Shown here piece after piece: positions 46,778-60,400 of a stretch of 64,000 bases of DNA. The position numbers were made by a program, and so were the translations under genes. Numbering within the stretch: the first letter of the stretch is position 1; each line of letters opens with the position of its first letter. The notes below the pieces were generated by a model. The model was given only the letters and a program-made list of their open reading frames with translations, was not told where the DNA came from and ran no database searches. Source of the DNA: Panagrolaimus kolymaensis (Eukaryota; Nematoda; Chromadorea; Rhabditida; Panagrolaimidae); assembly GCA_028622995.1 (NCBI GenBank), contig JAJQJQ010000022.1, positions 1,860,001 to 1,924,000 on the forward strand. The letters run 5' to 3'.

Positions 46778-49700
46778 ATGTCATCAAAAGAAGAATGGAA
46801 GCCAACTTTGGTTAAAGAATGTTCAAATCCTAATATAAAAAGCAATCGCTCTACTTTAGATTGGAATAGCAAAGAAGTTAAAGAATGGAAAGCGAATGCA
46901 ATCAAAATGCAAGAAGCACATGTAAAAGATAATAGTCGAACGATGTGGTATGCATATTTACCGGAGGAAAGAGACGCAATTGAGTTAAGAATTTTAATAG
47001 CTCTTTATGGTATAAGAATGCCAAAAGTAAGTTTTTAGCTATTATACCAAAAAAATATTATATGTTAAAAAATAAACTCTTTTTTTTACTCGAATCGCTG
47101 TATAAAAAATGATGTTGTCCAATTCGAATTGTCAAGGGATAAATTCCTGAAAGTAGCTTGAAAATTCAATTTTAGTGTTTACAAATTGTGACTTTTTTTA
47201 AAATTCTACCTCATTTTCTTGGTGCCTTTTTAAAAAATAGAATTGCAAGTAAAATTTTCTTAACTTTTTTTCTGATCTAAATTCTTTACTTTTTGTCTTT
47301 TCATCTCAATTTATTTTAAGAAAATTTGTGCATGGTAAAGAAAGATAAGCATAAAAAAAATCATTAAAAAAATGAGAGTCAAAAAAGCAAGCAAAAAAAA
47401 TAATTAGGGTTTTTTTGGAGAAGAAAAAATTGTTTTATTACTTTCTTTTTTGTCAAGTTCTTTGCTGCTTCTCTCTGATTGAAATATCACAGATAAGCTT
47501 TACTTCAATTTGGGCAACAAAAATTTTTTTGTTTCCTGTAATTTTTAATGAGGTTTTTTTGTCAAAAAAAATATAAGCTTATGATAAAATGAGTTATAAT
47601 TGTGAAAAACGGGCACAGTTTTTATACAAAACTTTTGTGTCTGCTGCATGGATACAAAATACTTCTTTTTGAAGGTAGTCAAATATTGAAAAAATACAAG
47701 TCTTTTGGTGTCTCAATTACAGTGACGGACAGTGTTGTCACCGCCGCCAGCTCGCCGCCAACATTTGACCTCATTTTTTGTTTTAAAGATATCGGTATTT
47801 TTTTATTTGGCTTATTGGAGCAAATAGATTGAACATTTTCGAGTATTATGCTTTTTAAATCTCACAATTTGGCCTCATAGTTCTTGAGATATTTAAACTC
47901 GAAGCAATGAAATTTTTTTTTTGGCGGCGCGCCGCCAAAATTTGCATTTGAACATTTAAAATTTTAATATCTCAAGAACTATGAGGCCAAATTGTGAGAT
48001 TTAAAAAGCATAATACTCGAAAATGTTCAATCTATTTGCTCCAATAAGCCAAATAAAAAAATACCGATATCTTTAAAACAAAAAATGAGGTCAAATGTTG
48101 GTGGCGAGCTGGCGGCGGTGACAACACTGGTGACGGAGACTTTGAAAGATTATTTTGTAAAAATTACTCAGCCAAAAAACTCAAACCGCTTCAGAGCTTA
48201 TAAAAATATTTATAGGATAAAACGAAAGCATCGCCATCATGCCCATTAAAAACTTATAATCATGAAGAGCGATTGCATGCAAAAAAGGTTAAGAAAGCAA
48301 TAATTAAACAATCAGGTACCCCAGAAAAAATATATTTTAATGTTATTTATGTTTCACATGCAACAATAGGTGAAGATGAGAAATTGCTTGCTACAGAAGA
48401 ACCGGGTATGAATTCTACGTTTTTTAGTACTATAAAAATTTATAAGTATCTTTAGTTTTTATTGTTAAAGGTTCGGAAAGACCTGTGGATCGAAATGGAA
48501 GACGGTTTTCTGATATTGAAGATTATAGAAATAACAATGATTTACCTGCTGGAGGAATGATTTTACCTGAAAATGGCTCATATAATCCTAATAATTCTGA
48601 TGATAAAACTCAGCTCATCGCTGACGAAACTCCAAACTCATCAGGTTTATGTAGAGTTAAAGCTGTCACCGATAACATTGCAATGGTTGGTGGTATTGTT
48701 TTAAGTGTAACTGGTTTGGTTTTATGCGCTCCAGCAGGTGTATTTTCTGCTGCTGTTGTATCTGCAATTAGTACTGGATCTTTTTATGGTGGAGCTATTC
48801 TTACAGCTTATAGTGTTATATCGTAATTTTATTAATGATACTCGCGAATAATTATAAAGTTTTTAAGATCTGGTGCAAGCATTTATAACAAGGTCAATAG
48901 AGGTGATGACGATGAAAGCATTAGAACAGAAATATTTACAATTTCCACGGCATTATTATCGCTTTATACTCAACGTCTCAGTAGTATAATGATAAAAGGA
49001 GCAAGACAAGGACAAACATTAGCTCAAACCATTGAAGGTAAATAAAAAAATAAATTTAAATCAGTTAAATAATAAATATTTCTTAAGGATTAACTAAAAT
49101 TGAAAGGAAAATATTTCCTTTACTGAATTACATTAAAGTTATTACTTTGTTTTCTGGTGTAACTGGATTATGTTCAGCATTTGTGGAACTTTGGCGAAAA
49201 AAGGAGAGGTCGTGGTTTGATTATTTTCAATTCAGCATGTTACTTTTTATGACCTCAAATACATTAGCAAAGCCATGGACTCTTAAGGGCCTTTTTGAAT
49301 CAGAACAAATAAAATGCTTGGATGAGATAAAAAAGAATCTTACAGTTAGTTTAAACAAAAAAAAAGATAAGAATCTTTAAATAAAAATTATAGAAAGATG
49401 AATCTAAAAATGAATTTGATAAAATGAAAGACTCCCATGAAACTTCTGATAAAAAAGCTTACATGATTCGAAATTTGAATCAAATAGATAATAAAAATGA
49501 ATTTTTTGAATTGATAAACAAAACCAATAGCGTTGTGGAATGTACAGCTGATGGATTAGTGGTGAACAATAAAATTGATATTCACCCAAAAGCTTATAAT
49601 GCAATTGGACGAGATGTAATGTTAATTAGACTTCAACAAGCTGAACAATATAAAGAAGCATCATTTCAAAAAAATATGGAAGATGGTTTTAAAGATTTGA

Positions 49701-51003
49701 TTATTTCAAATCCAGAAAAAGCAGGGGAAATTAAAAACCAGATAAATGAGATTTCTAAATTGCCACCAAATGAAAGGTATGATGCTATGAAAAAAGTATT
49801 TTACGAATTTGGTGGTAATGAAGGGCAATTTGATCAACAATGGAGCGCAGGAGATAAAAAATTCATTCAAGATATGAATAAACAAATTAATAAAACGGTA
49901 GATAATATGCAAAAAGGAATTACGAATCAACATCAGCTTGATGATTTTAAAGAATTACAAAAACTTAGCCAAAAACAAGCAATGGGAAATATTACTGCTG
50001 AAGAAAAAATTAAATTACAAGAAACTTTGGAAAAATGTGCTGAGCATCGTAAAGAACGCTTTTTTCAAACAACATCAGATTATAAAACAATGCCCGATAA
50101 AACTGTGGAACAATGGAATGATGATCTAAAGCAATTAGATGTTGATTTAAGCAATGGCAAAATTACAAATGAAAAATATATTTCACAAAAGCAAACCATT
50201 GAAGAAAGCAAGCAAGAAGCTCAAGAATATTTAGATGATATTAAAACATTTAATAATGGGCAAAGTGAACGCCTTTGTTATCGAATAGATGTTGAAAAAG
50301 TTAAATTTAATTTACAACAAATTTATGAACGCACAGATTATGAGAATATTGAAATAAATGGCAAAAAATTATTTCAAAATATGTCCATACCTGATTATGA
50401 TCGATTAAATCGAGTTATGAATGATTATGGAGATAATAAAACATCTTTAATGAAAGCAGCAACCCAAATAGCACAAGATCCACAATTTAGAGGCCTTGTT
50501 CAAAAACCAAGCGATATTGCAAGTATCACGGAAGCAATGATTGAAATGAAAGTTTGTAATTTATCTTTTGAATTTTATAAAAATTAAATTTTTTTTAGAA
50601 AATGGAAGGTATTAAAAATGCACCCGAATATTATCAATCTTTGGCAACAGGAAGTGGAGAAAATTACACAAAATTTAAAGCGGAATTACAATCAAGACTT
50701 GGTGCGGTTAATGCTTTACCAGCTGAAATTCAAGCTCAATGGCCTTCATCTCTTTCAATGGGATATCATCATTGGAAGCATCAAAACGATTTTGGAAATA
50801 ATCCTGTCACAGTAGAACAATATTTTAACGATCTTCCAAATTCACTTTTTGATTCAAAAAATGCAACACTTGGAACTTTTTCACAAACAGGAACTTTTCG
50901 ACAAACATATTCTCAAACTTTTGGAACTCGTTTTCATGTTGGATTTACAACGGGTGAATCCGGAAGGCTTGCTTCTCATTTTGCTAAAAAAGATACATTA
51001 TAG
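46778..51003 (+). CDS. DUF4781-like protein of about 926 residues
   Basis: Exons are 46778-47026, 48216-48405, 48471-48822, 48868-49037, 49088-49344, 49394-50551 and 50599-51003, all in consistent phase. A TTTTTTTAG acceptor directly precedes the ATG. The N-terminal part (AIELRILIALYGIRMPK, then PVDRNGRRFSDIEDYRNNND and AGGMILPENGSY) and the Gly/Ala-rich hydrophobic stretch that follows (residues about 215-265) resemble Pfam DUF4781, known only in eukaryotes and of unknown function; this is from memory. A second hydrophobic stretch (VITLFSGVTGLCSAF) suggests membrane association. Residues of about 450-830 are long charged helices. The C-terminus is Ser/Thr/Gly-rich. Alternatively, the 1.2-kb first intron may contain two more exons (about 47594-47673 and a short one ending at 48157), now split by a MITE. 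The SecA-like gene follows in the same orientation. Confidence 0.7.
47730..48129. mobile_element. Palindromic hAT-type MITE in the DUF4781-like gene
   Basis: A 400-bp element beginning CAGTGTTGTCACCGCCGCC and ending with its reverse complement. It is flanked by exact 8-bp duplications GTGACGGA (47722-47729 and 48130-48137). It is a nearly full-length palindrome, with the arms meeting at GGCGGCGCGCCGCC around 47931-47944 and only a few mismatches, so it folds into one long hairpin. CAGTG ends plus an 8-bp duplication fit the hAT superfamily. Near-identity of the arms implies a recent insertion. Confidence 0.88.
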
Positions 51004-51443
51004 TTTTTTCTAAAACTAAGATGCGCCATCATTATTGTTTAAAATTTGTTAAAAGTAAAATAGCTATATACAAAATTTTCAGCACCGTTAAGGTGTTTTT
51101 AGCAAAGTTAGGTATTGTAAATTTAAATCAACTACGATATTAAGTAATACAGCTATATTAAAATAGACTTTTTTATAAATTAAATTTTTAAAATATTTTG
51201 AATAACAATTTTAATGGAGTGGTGTATTGGTAATTAATTTTTTTAAATAATTTAATCAAATTTTTTAAAACATCGTTTATATCTTCTTATTTTAGATATT
51301 TGAATAAAGCTTGATTTTAATTTTTGTTATTTTTGTAAATTTATGGTTTTCTAATACCGTTTATTATTTTTTTTATTTAATCCTTTTTATTATCTTTTGT
51401 CTTATAATTTTTTAGACTGGTAAAGAAGCCGCTCATACATAAC
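51004..51443 (+). other. Intercistronic region with trans-splice acceptor
   Basis: 440 AT-rich bases between the DUF4781-like stop and the SecA-like start, ending in a pyrimidine-rich tract and TTTTTTAG (acceptor at 51414-51415), then a 28-base leader before the ATG. This layout suits spliced-leader addition, either in a loosely spaced operon or from a separate promoter. Confidence 0.5.
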
Positions 51444-54400
51444 ATGGCGCATCAATATACGGAAGAAGAGCTATTATTAGCCATCAGTGACGCAGTTAAG
51501 AATAATGAAAGATTAACTTGTGAAGAATTGAAAGACCAATTATTCGGCAAAAATGCATCTTCCATATCTTCACAATTAACTTTGCATATTCAAAAAGAAA
51601 TAACCAAAAAACATAAATTTATTTGCCGATTTCTTTTAAAAAATCATTTGTTAGGAAAATTAAAAGCTGGCTCAAGCGAATTTATTAAAAAATTTATTGA
51701 TTTGCGAAAAAAGCATCAAATAATTGAAGCTTTTAACGATGAGAAAAAGTTATATCGTCGATTGATGTTATTACAAAATCAAAAATCTCTTGGAAGTTTA
51801 TTGGTGGAATGCAACAGGGCATTTGATCGATTAAGAGAAAAATTTGCTTCATCCGAAAATGAAGCCAAAATGAGAAAATGGTTGGTGGATTGGTTTCGAA
51901 GTTCGTTTATGACATTGGATAGTTTTGAAAAATTTTGTGAATGGAATCGCAACAATCCGAATTTGAAAGTTTTCAAAAATTTATTAACATCGATGAATGA
52001 AAATAATGCAAAAAGTCTTTTGAAAATGGCTAATACAATTAAAACTGACAATTTTATGGAACCTCAAAAATTAAAAGGAATTTTGGATGTATTTTGTATA
52101 AATCCTACAGTGGAAATTGAAGATGAAATTCTCAAAGTTAAAGGACATTTAATTTATTTGAGTCAAATGAAGCTCAAAATCGAAAATTATGAAAAGAAAC
52201 GTGTGAAACATGTTTGCATTTTTGCTGAGGATGCTTGTATTATTGATTGTGATTTAAATACTAATTTTTGGAGTGGAATGAATTTCACAATAATTTCCAA
52301 TAAAATTTTTGTTAAAGGTGCACATAAAATTATGCTTTCTGGAAGCGGGCATAACCCTGGAAATAAAAAAGCAGCAAATTCTTATGATTCCCAATATAAT
52401 GGTACCATTGGAGATGATGGTTCTCCTGGTGAATCATCTGGAAATATTGCATTATTAACTAAAGATTTTATTAATCCTTCTAATCTTTCAATCGAATTAA
52501 ATGGTGGTCGTGGAAAAGATGGCGATGATGGAGGTGATGGATGCAATGGCCGAGATGGAGCTGGTGTCACTGAACAAGAAATAGAAAATTTTCATTTTTA
52601 TAGTAGTTTATATCGGGATTCTTGGTCAAGTTTTGATAATTATTCTCCACCAAATATTTGGACAAAAACTGAAGGAAATAGTTCATCAGGAAATTACATC
52701 CTTCGAAAATATAAAGATCAAAATGGAAGAAAGATGACTTATTCATTTGCTGGAGATAAAGGTTGGACATATACCACTTATGAAATTTATTTTATCATCG
52801 AAGGCTCTGATGGAACTTCGGGTAGTAGTGGAGGAAGTAATGGAATTGGAGGAGAAGGAGGTTATCGTGGGACCGCAACAATACAAAACCCCGAAACTGG
52901 TGAAAGCTTTAATGTTAATATCATTCAAAATGCTGGACAAAGTGGCGAAAATGGAAAAGTCGGTAAAAGTGGCAAATTTGGAATAAATGGGAATGATTTG
53001 GCTTTAATTGATCGAAGCGCAAATGAAACTTCCAAACATATTAAAGGCGATTCAAATCATAAATTATCTTGGAGTAATGTTTATGAAGCTGAATATTATA
53101 GTCGATTAAATGGTTATATTCGATATGAGCAAAATAGAAAAGCATGTTTCATTAAATTTGGTGTGGGCGAAAAAATTGATACAAGTGAGCGACGATCTCA
53201 AAAAGCAACTGAAAGAATTACAAGAACTCGAAATTCCAAAGCAACTGCAAAATCATCCATTTTTATTGATGAAATAATTAATGAAGCTGTAGAAATATTT
53301 GGGCAAGAAAATTCATTTTTAGCCGATGCTTGTGATGATGCAACTGAAAAGGCTAAAGATGAAGCAGAAGATGAGGAAGAAGAGGAAGCTCAAGAAAATG
53401 TTAGTGAAGAAGTTGTTATTTTAAGACAAAGGGAGGATACTCCAAAGCTCAGCAAATATACCCCAGATAATGAAAAAATGGTAAATTCTTTAATTAAATA
53501 ATTTCTTTCTCTGAAATTACTTTAACATTTTATATTTCAGAAGCGTCCAACTTATACTTCCCAAGAATTTATTAATTATGTTAAAAGTCTTGGTCGACGC
53601 ACAAGTTATGGAAAGAACGCTCAATACATGTTTGATTTATTTACCATTGAACTTAATCCAGATGAAATGAATTCAATTGTATTGTCATCATTATTTCATC
53701 AAAGTCATTTTCGTCAAGCCATACAAAGTCCATTTACCATTGCCCTTATTGGCGCGTTACAATCACGTTTAATTAATGGAAAAAGTTTTGAAGAAATTAA
53801 ATTATTTACGCAAGATTTTGAATGGAGGCGAATTAAAAAAATAGCTACAACAAATTTTCGGAAAGAATGTACTAACTTCATTTCAAATTTTAATGCTGCT
53901 AAAACCAAAGTGGAAATTTTTATTAAAGATGGAAATAAAACCCATTTTGGAATAAAACCTTGCAATTTGAGCGAAATTCTTGAAAAATATAATGATCCAA
54001 ATGAAATTGAAAAAATGACGGAAGACTTTTTTGGAAATTATGTGGATTGCAAAGTTAATGATGAATTAATGGCAGAAATGAATTTATTTTTGCTTCAAAT
54101 TGAAAAAAATGACGCATTTCTTGGATTTTTGAATCATTTTGTTAAAAAAGATCTTCAGTGGACGGATAGAAAAGAAGTGGAAGAATATATGACTCAATTA
54201 TCCGCCTGGCATATTGAAGAACAAAAACGAAAAAAAGACGACGACAAAGAAAAAAATGAAAAGATGCGTTCACAAAATGATAGGGAACAGAAATTTCAAC
54301 AATTTCTTGAGTGTATTGTTAAAGAACATGAAATTTGGAATGAATCATTAAAACCCATAGTAAAGGTAATTTCATCAAACAAAGAATACATTACTCGTTT

Positions 54401-57400
54401 TGGTGATCCAATTAAACTTGATGAAGAAGGGTATAAAGCTTCGGCGAAGGCTAAACTAACTATGCTAAAGAATTTGATAACTTCAAAACCTATTACTGAT
54501 AAAGATATTGATTTGGCAAATTATGTAATACGAATGTATTTTCTCTCTAAGGAAATTTTAACCTTTCAAAAAGATTTATACAATTACAATCTTGTAATGC
54601 ATAAAGAAAAAATTAGGCAGCATGCTCCATTCAAACTCGTCGAAAACTTTGGTGAATTAATTGTGGCTAAAAAACAAAATCCATTACCAACTGAAACAGC
54701 TGAATGTCAAGAATATATGCAAAAATACACACTTTCGTGTTCAACATTTCGTCATTTATTATCACAAACATTGAACATTAGAATTTGCACTTATAAACAA
54801 AAAGGTTTTCAAACTTTGGAATTAATGGAAGATTTGAATGCTCGCTCTGAACATGTTGAAATGATTTGGTTGCACGATGATAAAACTGTCAATGGAATTG
54901 CTGCAGATAACGGATTCCGTGACCTTATTGCTGCACAACAAAATTTATTACATAAACACAGAGTTTCATTAAATTCTGAATTAACTTCTTATAAAAATAA
55001 TGATTTTAAAAACCACGATGACATTCACCAATTCGCAGAATTTTATCCTGCACCTTTACAAAATTCAGTTATTGAATGGTTGAATAATTATTGGGCTTTA
55101 ACAAAAGATGTAAAACTATTAAAATTATTATTTAATCGATTTTATATTGATGGATGCCATATTACAGTTTTTGAATTACAATTTATTCTTTTATCCTCAT
55201 CACGTTTAATGAATATTTATCATTGCCAAATTGATTATTTATTGCTTCTTTTATCCTCCGTGTCACAAAAAGAGTTTATTGATGTTATTGGATATACTCG
55301 AATTCAATATCATCAAAGTTGTCGTTTCAAAACCACATCCAAAATCTTTTCTGGATTTCGATTAATTCCAAGCTCACGATATAAAGCTCTTTTCGTTGTT
55401 AAATTAGAATCGCATAATAGTGAAATTTGTGAAGACGATTTATACAAAGTTATTTTAATGCTTCAACATGCATCGAATGGTTCAGAACAATTATTTAAAA
55501 TTGATATGAATGAATGGATTGAAATCGCGAAAAAACAAAAATGGAATGAAATTAATTCCCTTTTAAAAGAATATGGCTCTATTGGATATTATCTTGGTGT
55601 TTTGGATAATTATGGGTTATATGAAGAAGAAAGAAGCATGCAAAAAATATTTAATGATGCTTTAATAATTCCTGAAAAATTTATTGCGTGGTTTACTAAT
55701 ATGATTGTTAATGAAGGAGATAAAGAATCTGAAGATTTTGAATTTCTTAAAAAGGTATTACAAAAGGGCAATGATTATCCCGGGTTAATTGATAAACAGG
55801 TAAAACATCAACTTATCACGGATGAAATAAATCAAGCGAAGCTAATGCATTGGATACTAAATAAAAAAATTACAAATGAACCATTCAGTATGGCTACGTT
55901 TTCTACACCTAATGATAGAAATGTTGAAGATTTGATTAAAAAAATTATTGGGTTAAAAGATGATTCACAACAAAAAGAAATTCGTAAAAAAGAGCTACAA
56001 AAAATTGGTGAATTATTAACATCCAATAACATCAAAAATAATAATATGAAATATTTAAATAAATTTGATGAAAAGTTATTTAAACTTCACAAAAAGCGGC
56101 TTCGAGATACTCAAAAAATGGCTATTCTTTGCACCGTTGAAAGTGGAAAAAACGTTTTGGAGCAAGTTAATACTGGTGAAGGAAAGTCATTTATTATCGC
56201 AGCGATAGCTTGCATTCGATGTAAAACTGGGCATAGATTCGTTGATGTAATTACAAGTTCATCGGTTCTGGCTCAACGTGATTCTAAAAGTATGAAATCG
56301 CTGTATAAAGCTATGGGTCTCACAGTTGCTGATAATTGTAGCGAAGATATTGAAGAAAGAAATAAAGCATATTCTGCTGATATCGTTTATGGCGATATTG
56401 CTAGATTCCAACGTGATTATTTACTTCATACATTTTATAAAAAACCCATCCTTGGTGATCGCGTTAGAGATGCTGTAATTGTTGATGAAGTGGATAATAT
56501 GATTTTGGATAACAGTAATAATATGCTTTATTTATCTCATAGCGTTCCTGGAATGAATTTATTTGATTCTTTATTGATTTTTATTCAACAGCAAGTTTTT
56601 TCTCCCATTTATTCTGGGGATAAAAATAATATTGATGAAATGCAAGCTAAATTTGATAATTCTGCAATTAAAAATAAAATTCTTAGTGATTTATTTGGTC
56701 ATTTTTCAATTGCTGATTTAAGTGCCATATGTCATGGTTTGCTTCACCAAAGAATTCAAGACATTTATGAAAAGTTGATAAATGGGCATATTGTTGATAA
56801 AGATGGTTATTTGATCATTTATCGTTATGACCAAATTAATGATATTTCAAAAGCTTTAAATGCAATCTCAAATGATATTGTAATAAAGGTTGGTTTTAAC
56901 GCAAATAATTATCGTGTAAAGTTCATAAAATTTTTAGATTCAAACATGTTTTCGAATTATTTTGTGTCGTGAACGCATTATTAAACTTCCAGCATATTTA
57001 AGACCCTTTGCAAAGCTTCACCTTGATACTTTGATTGAAAATTGCAAAAATGCTTATTTTTTGGAAGCTAATACTGGGTATGTAATTGATGTGGATCATA
57101 CCGGAAAAATTCAGTCTTCACTTGAGCAAGTTGTAACCATTATTGATCAAAATACTGGAGCGGATTTAGCAAGTTCACAATGGACTGGAGGCTTACATCA
57201 ATTTTTACAGCTTAAACATGGCTGCGGTTTATCCCCTATGAGTTTAAAAGCTGTATTTATGTCAAATATATCTTTTTTAAAAGGTAGAGACAATACTTTT
57301 AAAAAAAATTGTGTTTCATTCTAAAGTCACTTTTTTTAGATTATAAACGAATGAATGGTTTAAGTGGAACTTTAGGATCAGAAGAAGAAAGTCAAACATT

Positions 57401-60400
57401 GATTGATATTTATGGCGTGGATTTGATTAAAATTCCTACAAACAAACCCAAAATTTTCTATGAGCATGTGCCAGTTATTGCGACAGAAGAAAATGATTGG
57501 ACTAAAAATATATATGACGAAATTTGTGATCAAGTTATTGTGCAACGATCAGTTCTTGTTATTTGTGAAGATATTCGACAACTTAATCAGGTTTTAAGTG
57601 GAATTTCGACTATATATAATAAAGAAGAAAATCCGCATAAATTTGTAAAAAATTGTTTCCAAAACATGGTAGTTTATAAACGCGAACATGATGAATTTAA
57701 TTTTGAAGACGACAATAAAAAGTTTCAAACATCTCAATTAATTATTGCAACAAACTTAGCTGGACGTGGAACTGACATTAAGTTAAGCGATGAATTGGCA
57801 AATAATGGTGGATTGCATGTTATTACAGCATTTATGCCAAAAAATCGACGTATTGAAGAACAAGCATTTGGTCGAGCAGCGCGTAGTGGTCAACCTGGAT
57901 CCGCACAAATTATAGCATTATCAGAACCAACCGAAATTTCAATAAAGCCATCAATTTTTCAACTTAAAACTTATCGAGATAATGCTGAGGTTCATCGATT
58001 ACAATCTCTTAAAAGTTTTTATGATTTTCATACAGATATTGAAGAAAAATGCCTTGAAAAATTTAGAAAATATTGTGAAAAAGTTTTGGCAAGCGCTTAT
58101 TCATCATCCACGAGTTCTTCAAAAAATGGTGAAACTTTACCATCGATTAATCAAGTAATTTATTTCACATTATTAGATTTATGGGCTTTATGGTTGGATG
58201 AAAAATCTCCTGAAATTTCACAATGTTCAAAAGAAGGAGGAACAAAAGAAGTTAAAGAAAAGCGAAAAAATGAAATCATTGATTCAGTGGATAAATTTTT
58301 ACATGATCATCCATTCGATAGCTTTGACAGCGCTAAAAAATGGTTAAGAAATCCTCAAGCTTTAATTATAATTGGTATTATTCAAATGTGCCATAATAAT
58401 GGTTTCGCGGATGCTGAAGAAAGTTTTGATAAAGTTCTCGCAGAAGGTCATGAGTTTGCCGCTGAAGTTGAATATTATAAAGGTTGTATGCGAATGAATA
58501 AATTTGAATCAATGAGAAAATCATCAAATGATTTAAAAATATCAAACCCAACAAATTTCAAAGCTGATATTCCCTCAGCTTTAGAACATTTTATTAAATC
58601 CAGAGCACTATTTAAAAATCGAATTTTACAAAAGCAAAAAGAAGCTTCAGTAATTGTAAAATTAATTGAAAAATTCCCTGAAAATAATCCAAAGACTTCG
58701 GGCTTTGCAAATCAAATAAAAACAGCTACAAAAAATATTGAATTAATTTTATCCAATATTGATTATCTCTTGGGTGAACCATGCCATGAAAAAATGTTTG
58801 TTAATGAGAATATTAACGAAAGATATTCTAAATTAATTTATGATGTCATGTGCCGACAAGGAATTATTGGACCGGAATTATTATGCGAACATGAAAAAAT
58901 GGATGAATGGCAATTAGAACCATTTAGAAATAAATATAAATGGCAAAGAAAACAAATAAACGTAAGTAATATTGCATTTCTGTAAATTACAAAAAACTTG
59001 CTTTATGTTTATTTTATAGAGCCTTGTGGATTCAATAATTAGCAGCCCGCAATCTCAGTCATTCGATAATGATATCGTTTTTAATAAATGGCTAATATAT
59101 GAAAAGGCAGAACTTTCAAATCGAGCTAATTTTTGGCAAGAAATGGAACAACAAAAAGCTTTTTACAATACAGAAATGTTCATCGCAATTCATAATGATA
59201 AAAAGGTTTCAAAAGAAATCCATGATTTGTTAAACCAATTAAACCCCTTTGTTATTCCCAAAGAAGAGTTACGGTATAAAGTTCGATATTCGGGTGAAAA
59301 GGAACTTGGAATTCTTTATAAAACTAAAGCAGTAAATGCGTTAATTGGAGATAATGAAAATCTAAGCAAAAATTTACAACATGAAATTTCTGAAGGAAAT
59401 ATCAAACTAGAAAAACTTGCTGATATTTTAATTACAAATGAATCCATGGAATTTTTTAGTGAATTTGATGGAATTATTCTTGAAGATTTTATGAAATTTT
59501 TTAATCTTGATTTTATTGGAGCAAAATGGATTTTAAATTCACTTCGAGATAAAGGATGTTTAGAATTACAACAAATTCAAATGACTCGATGCACATTAAA
59601 TGAAACGAAATGGAATGAATTAGTTCGAATTCATTTACCTGAGAATGCACCAGAACCATCGAATAATGAAGAAATGGGTAAAAAATTACTTTTTAAACAT
59701 TCAGGAATTTTACAACAAATAAAAAATAATTCAAAATTGCTTAATATTAGCGTTGGTGTTATTGAGCATTTGTGTAATTTGAGTAAAGAGGATGCACAAA
59801 AATTTTATGATTATTTAATAAATCAAGAAATTCTCGAACCATATCTTTATGAAATTTGGAGAATTAACTCAAAACTTGATTGCTCACATTTACCTTCGTG
59901 TATTTCATCGAAGATTGATGAATTTTTAGCTGATCGTTTTGCGTATTCTTTTGCGTTGGAAGATCTTTGCAGTTCTATTGAAGCAACTCATGATCGACTC
60001 AATTGTGAACCACATCAAATATTTTTACCTGAAAATCCTTTCGCGGATCTTTTTGATGATTTCATTGATGCTGGTTTAGGAATTCCAAAGAGAATTACAT
60101 CAAAAAATGACGATTTGGATTATTTTGATTATGATGATTTTAAGCATTCTGATTTTATCAAAGAAGTTATATATTCAAATCGGCCAAAATTGCAAGACCA
60201 AACTTATTATCATTTTGAAATAACATCTTTTGCTTCGTATGTTTTAAAACAAAATATTCAAATTGATTCGGATATTCGAGCATTAATTGATAATGGCCTT
60301 AAAATAATTGTCGCTAAAAAAGAAGAAAAAGTTGGATCCTGGATTACAAATAAGATAATATCTATGGCTTCAACATGTTGGAATAAAATTAAATCTGCTG

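Noticed and set aside
57971..57986. TTATCGAGATAATGCT inside the SecA-like gene, as at 42549 and 44821
   Set aside because: No similarity extends beyond the 16 bases, and here it encodes a conserved-looking TYRDNAE segment. I treat it as coincidence helped by its partial palindromic nature.
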